A stretch of 5,525 nt of DNA from Tannerellaceae bacterium (GTDB lineage Bacteria > Bacteroidota > Bacteroidia > Bacteroidales > Tannerellaceae): NCBI GenBank assembly GCA_031265595.1, contig JAISCM010000196.1, positions 1-5,525 on the forward strand, in the 5' to 3' direction. The translations under genes were made by a program, and so were the position numbers. Position 1 is the first letter of the stretch; every line of letters starts with the position of its first letter. Below the pieces are notes generated by a model, which had not been told where the DNA came from, made no database searches, and saw only the letters and a list, made by a program, of their open reading frames with translations. Shown piece by piece: positions 1-5,525 of this stretch.

Positions 1-246
1 TTTGCCCCGCATACGGAGGTGTTCAAAGAATACAACTGCGAGATCATCCCGGCTAAAGATGAAAAAGGCTCTCCCACACTGGTGGTAAAGAATAAAAAGA
101 AGCAACTGAATATAAGCCCGTTTACCAATATCGTGACGGAAGGCAGGAAAGGGGATAAAGAAATCCGCCTCCACTCCGTTATCGTTTATGTAGACAGGAA
201 CAATACCTTTTATTTGCCGGAAGATTTAGCAGCGTACCTGAAATAA
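1..246 (+). CDS. 3' end of an unidentified gene upstream of pyrB (5'-truncated by the window)
   Basis: The reading frame is open from the first base and ends with TAA at 244-246, giving the last 81 residues of a longer protein. A GTG at 19 could be read as a start, but the frame continues upstream of it to the window edge, so truncation is more likely. The fragment is rich in lysine and beta-branched residues. It ends in a run of apparent beta-strands (LHSVIVYVDRNNTFYLPEDL) that looks like a small C-terminal beta domain. I have a weak impression of the extra C-terminal domain on some Bacteroidetes alkaline phosphatases, and of copper-amine-oxidase-like stalk domains, but no diagnostic motif is present and I assign no function. 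The stop codon directly abuts a possible pyrB ATG, so the two genes are probably co-transcribed. Confidence 0.7.
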   Translation, partial: FAPHTEVFKEYNCEIIPAKDEKGSPTLVVKNKKKQLNISPFTNIVTEGRKGDKEIRLHSVIVYVDRNNTFYLPEDLAAYLK

Positions 247-1179
247 ATGAACAGCCTTATGAATAGCAAAAGCTTAGTTTCCATTGATCAATGCTCCAAA
301 GAAGACATCTTGCGTATTTTGGGGAACGCCGCCAGGTTTGAGGCCAATCCGAATCGGATGCTGCTCGACGGTAAGGTGGCCGCTACCTTATTCTTTGAAC
401 CTTCCACCCGCACCCGCCTGAGTTTTGAGACGGCTGTCAACCGCTTGGGAGGGCGTGTTGTCGGCTTTCAGGATGCTTCTACCACCAGCTCGTCTAAAGG
501 CGAGACGCTGAAAGATACGATCCTTATGGTAAGCAATTATGTAGACCTTATCATTATGAGGCATCATCTGGAAGGCGCGGCGCGGTATGCCTCGGAAGTA
601 ACCGGCATACCCGTGATCAATGCCGGCGACGGAGCCAACCAGCATCCCTCGCAAACCCTGCTCGACCTGTATTCTATCCAAAAGACGCAGGGGACGCTGA
701 CCGGCCTCACCATCACAATCGTGGGCGATCTGAAGTATGGCCGCACGGTACACTCGCTGATCGTAGGAATGTCTCACTTCAATCCCACCTTCCACTTCGT
801 TGCCCCGGAAGAATTACGCATGCCGGAGGAACAGAAAAACACGTGCGATAAGCTGAACATCCCCTACACGGAGCATACAGACTTTACCGAAGACATCATC
901 AACCAATCGGATATTCTGTATATGACCCGCGTACAGCGCGAGCGCTTTACCGATCTGGAAGAGTATGAACGGGTGAAAAACATCTATATCCTGAAGAACG
1001 ACATGCTGAAAAACAGCAAAGACAACCTCCGCATCCTGCACCCGCTGCCCCGTGTGAACGAAATAGCTTACGACGTAGACGACAGCCCGAAAGCCTACTT
1101 TATACAGCAGGCCCGCAACGGGCTGTTCACGCGCGAAGCGATCATTTGCGAAGCCTTGGGTATAAATCATTTAATATAA
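247..1179 (+). CDS. pyrB: aspartate carbamoyltransferase catalytic subunit
   Basis: PyrB joins carbamoyl phosphate to L-aspartate to form N-carbamoyl-L-aspartate, the committed step of cytosolic de novo pyrimidine synthesis. The 310 residues match the usual catalytic-chain length. Expected active-site elements appear in order: the carbamoyl-phosphate loop FFEPSTRTR (49-57), SSKGET (82-87, with K84), MRHHLEG (R105), [10 protein letters not shown] (H133, Q136), [11 protein letters not shown] (R166), TRVQRERF (R228, Q230) and HPLPR (265-269). By comparison with the E. coli enzyme, the substrate-binding residues appear to be intact. Two starts are possible: ATG at 247, touching the upstream stop, and ATG at 259 (Met5). 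Remembered Bacteroides homologues begin at the second (M-x-x-x-SLV), so 259 may be the true start; neither has a clear ribosome binding site. The pyrI gene 6 bp downstream indicates the allosteric holoenzyme with regulatory chains. Confidence 0.98.
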   Translation: MNSLMNSKSLVSIDQCSKEDILRILGNAARFEANPNRMLLDGKVAATLFFEPSTRTRLSFETAVNRLGGRVVGFQDASTTSSSKGETLKDTILMVSNYVDLIIMRHHLEGAARYASEVTGIPVINAGDGANQHPSQTLLDLYSIQKTQGTLTGLTITIVGDLKYGRTVHSLIVGMSHFNPTFHFVAPEELRMPEEQKNTCDKLNIPYTEHTDFTEDIINQSDILYMTRVQRERFTDLEEYERVKNIYILKNDMLKNSKDNLRILHPLPRVNEIAYDVDDSPKAYFIQQARNGLFTREAIICEALGINHLI

Positions 1180-1185
1180 AAAGCC

Positions 1186-1650
1186 ATGTCTGCACAAAAG
1201 AAAAGAGAACTACAGGTAGCCGCCCTGGAAAACGGAACGGCTATAGACCATATCCCCCCCGCCCAATTATTTAAAGTGGCCCATCTGCTTGAATTAGACA
1301 GGATGAACAACACGATCACCATCGGGAATAACTTCTACAGTAAGAAAATGGGACGGAAAGGGATGATCAAAATCGCCGATAAATTCTTTGAAGAGGATGA
1401 AATAAACCGGATAGCGCTCATCGCCCCCAACGTAATACTGAACGTGATACGCGATTATGAAGTGATAAGCAAATATGCCGTAACCCTGCCCGACGAACTT
1501 ACCGGCATCGTAAAATGCAACAATCCGAAGTGCATTACCAACAACGAGCCGATGCTTACCCGTTTCGATGTGATCGACAAAGAAAAAGGCACCATCAAAT
1601 GCCGTTATTGCGAACGTAAGATAAACAAAGAAGATATTGTAATCAAATGA
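1186..1650 (+). CDS. pyrI: aspartate carbamoyltransferase regulatory subunit
   Basis: PyrI is the non-catalytic chain that binds nucleotides (in E. coli, inhibitory CTP/UTP and activating ATP) and holds catalytic PyrB trimers together. Its 154 residues are the normal length. The N-terminal allosteric domain has the nucleotide-site signatures AIDHIP (19-24, with D21 and H22), GRKGMIK (K58 and K62) and YEVISK (Y91, V93, K96), which correspond to E. coli D19/H20, K56/K60 and Y89/V91/K94. The C-terminal domain has the four structural zinc ligands: C111 and C116 (C-x4-C), then C139 and C142 (C-x2-C). Effector binding therefore looks possible, although which nucleotides act in this organism cannot be read from sequence. 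The gene starts 6 bp after pyrB ends, and its stop overlaps the next start as ATGA. Confidence 0.98.
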   Translation: MSAQKKRELQVAALENGTAIDHIPPAQLFKVAHLLELDRMNNTITIGNNFYSKKMGRKGMIKIADKFFEEDEINRIALIAPNVILNVIRDYEVISKYAVTLPDELTGIVKCNNPKCITNNEPMLTRFDVIDKEKGTIKCRYCERKINKEDIVIK

Positions 1651-2213
1651 AAACAGACTGGAAGCCAGGGACGATGATCTATCCGCTACCGGCCGTTATG
1701 ATCAGTTGCGGCAGCGAACCCGCCGAGTATAACATTCTTACGGCAAGCTGGGTAGGTACGCTTTGCACCAATCCGCCGATGTGCTACATCTCCATCCGCC
1801 CGGAGCGATATTCGTATCCGATATTGAAGAAAAACAGGGAGTTTGTAATCAACCTCACAACCGAATCCCTGGCTTTTGCTACAGACTGGTGCGGAGTAGC
1901 CTCGGGCAAAGACCATACGAAGTTCGAAGAGATGAAGCTTACGCCCGGTAAAGCCTCCGTGGTAAAGGCTCCGGTTATTGAAGAATCTCCCCTCTGTATC
2001 GAATGTCGGGTGCGAGAGATCATCCCTTTAGGCAGCCACGATATGTTCATTGCCGATGTAGTTAATGTAAGGGCCGACGATAAATACCTGAACGAAACAA
2101 CCGGCGCCTTCGATATGGAAAAAGCAGGCCTGTTGGCTTATGCGCACGGCAAGTATTATGGCTTGGGCGAATGTATCGGCAGGTTCGGCTGGTCGGTAAA
2201 GAAAAAGAAATAG
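1647..2213 (+). CDS. flavin reductase-like FMN-binding family protein
   Basis: This 188-residue protein has the features of the flavin reductase-like split-barrel family, soluble proteins that bind FMN and often reduce flavin with NAD(P)H. Family-typical stretches are [10 protein letters not shown] (13-22), [17 protein letters not shown] (28-44), [13 protein letters not shown] (48-60, where flavin phosphate contacts are expected), EFVINL (65-70) and a C-terminal [14 protein letters not shown]. No signal peptide or membrane segment is visible. Cysteines at 21, 40, 46, 82, 117, 120 and 176 are numerous for a protein this size, but no ligand motif is obvious. Its ATG overlaps the pyrI stop (ATGA at 1647-1650), implying translational coupling with the pyrimidine genes. 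Its substrate and its link to pyrimidine synthesis are unknown. Related sequences are often annotated only as flavin reductase or flavoredoxin. Confidence 0.92.
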   Translation: MKTDWKPGTMIYPLPAVMISCGSEPAEYNILTASWVGTLCTNPPMCYISIRPERYSYPILKKNREFVINLTTESLAFATDWCGVASGKDHTKFEEMKLTPGKASVVKAPVIEESPLCIECRVREIIPLGSHDMFIADVVNVRADDKYLNETTGAFDMEKAGLLAYAHGKYYGLGECIGRFGWSVKKKK

Positions 2214-2220
2214 GAAGAAA

Positions 2221-2250
2221 TAGAAAGACAGCGCCCGGAACGCCTTTCTA
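2221..2250. terminator. hairpin between convergent genes, probable intrinsic terminator
   Basis: TAGAAAG (2221-2227) pairs perfectly with CTTTCTA (2244-2250). An inner GCG (2231-2233) pairs with CGC (2241-2243) around a 7-nt loop, with a 3-nt bulge on the left arm. Read on the minus strand, the hairpin is followed by a T-rich run (complement of the A-rich bases near 2200-2220), as expected for an intrinsic terminator of the nuclease gene. On the plus strand the sequence after the stem is only CTTCCCAC, so termination of the pyr transcript here is less certain. The right arm includes the nuclease stop codon (2248-2250). Confidence 0.6.
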
Positions 2251-5139
2251 CTTCCCACAGATGTTCTTAAACGTGCAATAGGCGCAGGCCTTCCCCGTGG
2301 GGGTTTGGATAAAGGGAGTCTCCGTGCCGAATATCTCGTCCAGGCAGGTGCGCATAGTTGTTTCAAAGGCTTCGGCATACTCCGAAAAGCGGTCTACCAC
2401 CGTCTTCTCTCTCGCTCCGGTGCGTTGGTAGATGCTTGTGTCAAAGCCATCGGCAAAGATGGTGCGCATATAGTAAATACCGGGGCGGATGTTTCTCCCC
2501 TCATTGCCGGGCAGGCGGCTATACATCCAGGCATACATAAAGACTTGCATGACAGCTTTGGGGCGTTCTTTTTCGTCTATGCTGAAAAGGCTTTCGAGGG
2601 TGGAGAAATACTGTACGCCCTTCCCGCTCTTATAGTCTATGATACGTATGGCGTTTCCCGTTTCGTCAATGCGGTCGATAAAGCCTTTCAGTTGTATCCC
2701 GGAGCCGTTGGAGAGGGTAAACATATCTTTCATCCTTTTTTCCGATTCCAGATAATAGAAGGGCGTTAGCCTGCCATCCTGTTCCAGTATCTTTTCCACG
2801 TATTTGCGTATCATCTCTCCTATCAGGTAGTTTTGGCCGGTAAGCGGGTGTACCGTTGCGGTCTTAAAGAATAATCCGGCAAAGGCGCACGTGATAGACC
2901 GGGTGATGGCCTCTCTGTCTTTCCGTATGGCCTGAAGCAGATCGGCTGTTACCTGTTTGCCCTGTAGCGGTTCATACAATTCTTCCATTACCTTATGCAG
3001 GATGCTGCCGAATACATCGCTGCCGATCGTTTCGTTTACCTCCTCCTCTTCTTCCACGCCTTCTACTACGGAGAAATAGAATTTGAGCGGGCAATCCAGG
3101 TACGTATTGATGGCGCTGGCCGAGATAGCTTTCTTTCCCCCTTCACGGAATACGGCCAGGCGCTCCATCACCTCGTCTGTTTTCTTTATCCGGATGGGAG
3201 AGGCCTTTGCCGATGATACGTTGTATACTACCAGCTTCTCGCGCAGCGGCTCTTCATAGTGATAATGCAGTTGGTGGATAAAGCGGCTTTTCTCACCCGT
3301 CTGTAGGCCATTGTTGCGGGTATCGTACAGCAGGCTCACCTTCTTTGCCCGGTAGATGAGGCGATAGAAATGATAGGCCCATATACTGTCCTGGTGTTCG
3401 TAAGCAGGCAGGCCAAAGCCGCGCCTCAGATTATACGGGATAAACGAATTGGCCGCTTTCTTCTGCGGGAAGATGCCTTCATTCATCGAAAGAATGATCA
3501 CCCGGTCGAAGTCCAGGGCGCGGGTTTCCAGCACGCCCATGATCTGTAGCCCGGCAAGCGGTTCGCCGCGGAACGGAATGGCGATCGTATCGGTTATCCG
3601 CTTTAGCAGGCGAAACCAGGTATCTATCTTCATCTCTACCTGCGCCTTCTGCATCAGTTCCGTCATCCTGTTTACGATGGTGAAATAGTGGAAGATGAAC
3701 TCCTGTTCGATGTCTTTCGACGAGAAAGCGCTCCTTTCTTCCTCTTCCTCCGCACCGGCCATGGCGGTCATTTGTTTATTTAATTCTTCCAATACCTTTA
3801 TTAAATAGGCAGGCAATTGGGCTACGTCGTCTATGGGGGTGAATAAGATAGCCAGCAGAGGCGTCTGGCTCAGCTCTGCCTGGTGGATGGTTACTTTATT
3901 AAATTCCGTAATATGCCTTACTACCCCCGGAATCACGTCCGGTTGGGAGGCCGCAATATATTGGTGATTCAGTATCTGCAAAACATCCCTGAAATAAAAC
4001 ACCGGCTGGCGGTCTGCGTAGCGCACGTTCTTCTGCAAGGCCAGGATGTATTCCATCAGCGAGGCTACGGGCGTTCCTCCCAGCGGATAGCCCATCGTTA
4101 CATTGATATGCCGTATTTGTTCAGGGATGGCGTTCAGTACAGGTATCAGCAGATGTTCGTCGGCCAGCACTACTGCCGTTCGCAAGGCGTCTTCTTCGGT
4201 AAAGCCCGTTGTGGTACATAATTCGTTCAGTAGGGTATAGGCCTGCTTGGCTTGCCCGATGGCCGAAGGTATCCCTATTACCTCTATCTCTGCCGCTGCC
4301 CCGGAAATGGCTGTTTCTTCAAAGGGTAAAGAGGAGGGGAAAAGCTGTTTGTTTCGTTCGGCAAAGTAAGACGCTTTATTGTCTGTATCCATTACTTTAT
4401 CCGAGGCATAATCCCAATAGAAATCGGCAATGCCGGCTTTCTGCAATTCCAGCAACAGCTTCTCTTCTACTAAAGAAAGCGCGTTCAGCCCTACGAAAAC
4501 GATCTGTTGGTAAGGCAGCTCTTTAACGCCGTTTTCTTCCATCGCTTCTACCACCTCGCGGAATATCATCCCTTCGTACCCTTTATTCTCTGCGGCCAAT
4601 GTCTTTTTAAATTCCGTATAAAGCTCGTAAAGTATTTTCCATAAAGCAAGAAACTGCTGCTGGTTGCTACTGTCGCTTTTCGGCTGAAAAGACGACCAGA
4701 ACGAGCGGATAGCCGCTATCTGCGTCTCGCTGAGAAAACTGAAATCCTTCTCTATTTCGCGCAAGTCGGTCACGTTCGTAAATAGCATGCGGGCGTTTAC
4801 CAGATACTTATCCACGTCGTCGAAGTCGTTCAAGAGCATTTCGCCCCAATAAAGAAATTCGTCAAAGGCGCCGCCCTCTTTACTCTTTTCCGTATAAAGG
4901 GTGTACAATGAGAAAAGCATCGAGACACGGTCGGCCACCTGCTTTCCGCTCAATGCCAGAAATAAATCGTTGATGGTAAAGATAGCCGGCGAAAAGAGGG
5001 GCTTACCTGCTATCTCCGACAAATACTTCTGAAAGAACAACCCCGCCCGCCTGTTGGGAAACACAAACGCATACCGGCTGACATCCGCCCCGGCTGCGTG
5101 GTAAAAAAGAGAGGCTATCTGATACAAAAAAGGCTTCAT
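2248..5139 (-). CDS. AddB-like PD-(D/E)XK nuclease, helicase-exonuclease subunit
   Basis: From ATG at 5139 the protein has 963 residues. It resembles the AddB subunit of AddAB-type enzymes, which process DNA double-strand ends for homologous recombination. Near the N-terminus, FVFPNRRAGLFFQKYL (about 25-40) replaces the usual start of a helicase domain, and I see no Walker A GxGKT/S, so helicase activity is probably absent. A UvrD/AddB-like segment, DFDRVIILSMNEGIFP, lies at 543-558. The C-terminal nuclease has H715, D822 in GFIDRID, D835 and K837 in IIDYKSGK, and Q865/Y869 (QxxxY), so its active site looks complete. C683 (DCPLKFYF) with C952, C955 and C961 (CAYC-x5-C) matches the AddB 4Fe-4S arrangement. 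The frame is open up to a GTG at 5397, but I chose 5139 because the conserved part begins at MKPFLYQIASLFY, preceded by A-rich sequence. Upstream ATGs at 5379 and 5358 would add 80 or 73 residues that include a heptad repeat. No addA partner is visible. Confidence 0.9.
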   Translation of the reverse strand: MKPFLYQIASLFYHAAGADVSRYAFVFPNRRAGLFFQKYLSEIAGKPLFSPAIFTINDLFLALSGKQVADRVSMLFSLYTLYTEKSKEGGAFDEFLYWGEMLLNDFDDVDKYLVNARMLFTNVTDLREIEKDFSFLSETQIAAIRSFWSSFQPKSDSSNQQQFLALWKILYELYTEFKKTLAAENKGYEGMIFREVVEAMEENGVKELPYQQIVFVGLNALSLVEEKLLLELQKAGIADFYWDYASDKVMDTDNKASYFAERNKQLFPSSLPFEETAISGAAAEIEVIGIPSAIGQAKQAYTLLNELCTTTGFTEEDALRTAVVLADEHLLIPVLNAIPEQIRHINVTMGYPLGGTPVASLMEYILALQKNVRYADRQPVFYFRDVLQILNHQYIAASQPDVIPGVVRHITEFNKVTIHQAELSQTPLLAILFTPIDDVAQLPAYLIKVLEELNKQMTAMAGAEEEEERSAFSSKDIEQEFIFHYFTIVNRMTELMQKAQVEMKIDTWFRLLKRITDTIAIPFRGEPLAGLQIMGVLETRALDFDRVIILSMNEGIFPQKKAANSFIPYNLRRGFGLPAYEHQDSIWAYHFYRLIYRAKKVSLLYDTRNNGLQTGEKSRFIHQLHYHYEEPLREKLVVYNVSSAKASPIRIKKTDEVMERLAVFREGGKKAISASAINTYLDCPLKFYFSVVEGVEEEEEVNETIGSDVFGSILHKVMEELYEPLQGKQVTADLLQAIRKDREAITRSITCAFAGLFFKTATVHPLTGQNYLIGEMIRKYVEKILEQDGRLTPFYYLESEKRMKDMFTLSNGSGIQLKGFIDRIDETGNAIRIIDYKSGKGVQYFSTLESLFSIDEKERPKAVMQVFMYAWMYSRLPGNEGRNIRPGIYYMRTIFADGFDTSIYQRTGAREKTVVDRFSEYAEAFETTMRTCLDEIFGTETPFIQTPTGKACAYCTFKNICGK

Positions 5140-5142
5140 TTT

Positions 5143-5331
5143 CCCGTTTTTCGTTTCTATCACGTAAGATTTCTTTCCTGTCACACCTGATTTCATTTCC
5201 ATTTCGTCATTTTTTATTTCTATCATACCTGTGATCGTTTCCATTTCACCTGTGATCGTTTCTATTTCTCCTGTGATCGTTTCTATTTCACCATTTTTTA
5301 TTTCCATTTCACCTGTGATAGAAATGAAATC
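5143..5331 (-). repeat. nine-unit 21-bp tandem repeat, in frame with the nuclease gene
   Basis: Nine consecutive 21-bp units end 3 bp before the nuclease ATG at 5139. On the plus strand the three best units (5228-5248, 5249-5269, 5270-5290) share CCTGTGATCGTTTCTATTTC, with one internal C/T difference and a variable last base. A second unit type carrying CATTTTTTATTTC flanks them on both sides (5207-5227 and 5291-5311). The outer units are more diverged. In the minus-strand nuclease frame the array reads as seven-residue repeats without a stop, such as EIETITG, EMETITG and EMEIKNG. Because 21 is a multiple of three, gain or loss of units would not shift the frame. It may be a translated acidic/polar N-terminal extension, or a repeat in the 5' untranslated region that happens to be open. 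The unit-to-unit similarity is directly visible; its role is not known. Confidence 0.88.
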
Positions 5332-5386
5332 ACGCGTAAAAATATTCAATTCTTCCATGATAAGTTCTACTTTTTGCATATTATTA

Positions 5387-5424
5387 GTATGGCACACCGG
5401 ATCTACAGATCAGATGTGCCATAC
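5387..5424. terminator. 10-bp inverted repeat between the SusD-like and nuclease genes
   Basis: GTATGGCACA (5387-5396) and TGTGCCATAC (5415-5424) are perfect inverted copies. Inside them GATC (5400-5403) and GATC (5408-5411) can pair around a 4-nt loop, with a 3-by-3 internal mismatch between the two stems. The structure starts a few bases after the SusD-like stop (5431-5433), where a terminator is expected. However, the minus-strand sequence after it is TAATAATATGC, with no T-run, so this is not a textbook intrinsic terminator. It could equally be an mRNA-stabilising 3' hairpin or a protein-binding dyad. The GTG at 5397-5395 that would give the longest nuclease frame overlaps one arm, which argues against its use as a start. 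Confidence 0.5.
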
Positions 5425-5430
5425 GCAGCG

Positions 5431-5525
5431 TTAATAACCGGGGTTCTGGGGCCTGATACCCAGATCGGTATAGTCTTCGCTGAGGGGGATGGGGAAGCGG
5501 TAGAACTTTCCGTGCAGATTGTCTG
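5431..5525 (-). CDS. C-terminal end of a SusD/RagB-family lipoprotein (5'-truncated by the window)
   Basis: Reading the minus strand from the right edge, about 31 complete codons end in TAA (5433-5431). The residues FYRFPIPLSEDYTDLG are followed by the terminal QNPGY, the characteristic end of SusD/RagB proteins: a short R-x-x-P-I-P segment, then a final N-P-G-Y. SusD-family proteins are outer-membrane surface lipoproteins that cap a SusC TonB-dependent transporter and bind glycans or other nutrients. The lipobox, TPR helices and the expected susC partner would lie beyond the right edge, so the substrate cannot be judged. It lies upstream of the nuclease gene on the same strand, separated by an inverted repeat. 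Confidence 0.88.
   Translation of the reverse strand, partial: DNLHGKFYRFPIPLSEDYTDLGIRPQNPGY

Noticed and set aside
185..211. Possible Bacteroides-type promoter before pyrB: TACCTTTT (204-211), close to the TAnnTTTG -7 element
   Set aside because: It misses the final G, has no TTTG at the proper -33 spacing, and lies inside the upstream coding region.
388..1170. Minus-strand open frames under pyrB
   Set aside because: They are antisense to a gene with a full set of catalytic motifs, so they are shadow frames.
2305..2769. Plus-strand open frame of 154 codons, and similar ones at 2995-3216 and 3883-4526
   Set aside because: All lie antisense within the well-supported nuclease gene and show no recognisable motifs.
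5143..5331. CRISPR-like array
   Set aside because: The units are contiguous with no unique spacers between them, and no cas genes are in the window.
5315..5333. GTGAT...ATCAC dyad in the first repeat unit, resembling a CRP-type operator
   Set aside because: The spacing between half sites is too long for the TGTGA-N6-TCACA form, and similar short words recur through the repeat by chance of its composition.
5231..5434. Plus-strand open frame with repeated V-S-I-S-P-V-I
   Set aside because: It is the complement of the 21-bp repeat array; the repeat leaves this frame open, and it has no resemblance to a known protein and lies opposite the nuclease leader.

Overview
The window looks like chromosomal DNA from a member of the Bacteroidales, most likely Parabacteroides or a close relative. 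Three things point there: a SusD/RagB-type C-terminus ending in the typical Q-N-P-G-Y at the right edge, a pyrB-pyrI-flavin reductase gene order that I recall from Bacteroides and relatives, and start codons preceded by A/T-rich sequence rather than clear Shine-Dalgarno sites. The genus is inferred from remembered sequence resemblance, not from a search.

Left half (1-2213, + strand): the 3' end of an unidentified gene is followed with no gap by pyrB (aspartate carbamoyltransferase catalytic chain), then 6 bp later by pyrI (its zinc-binding regulatory chain), and then, with an ATGA stop/start overlap, by a flavin reductase-like FMN-binding protein. The spacing indicates one transcript. PyrB and PyrI form the allosteric enzyme for the committed step of pyrimidine synthesis. 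The role of the flavoprotein is unknown.

Right half (2248-5525, - strand): a very long gene encodes an AddB-like protein with a PD-(D/E)XK nuclease domain and four cysteines placed for a 4Fe-4S cluster. It would be the nuclease partner of an AddAB-type recombination helicase-nuclease, but no AddA gene is visible here. It converges on the pyr operon across a 34-bp gap with a hairpin that overlaps its stop codon. Upstream of it lies the end of a SusD-like gene from a glycan- or nutrient-uptake locus.

The most unusual feature is at the 5' end of the nuclease gene. Between the conserved start (ATG at 5139) and the SusD-like stop, nine 21-bp repeat units (5143-5331) are kept in the nuclease reading frame, so they would encode nine seven-residue repeats if translation starts further upstream. 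A 10-bp inverted repeat (5387-5424) separates the repeats from the SusD-like gene. I see no RNA genes, insertion sequences, CRISPR arrays or phage genes, and no clearly new multi-gene system.
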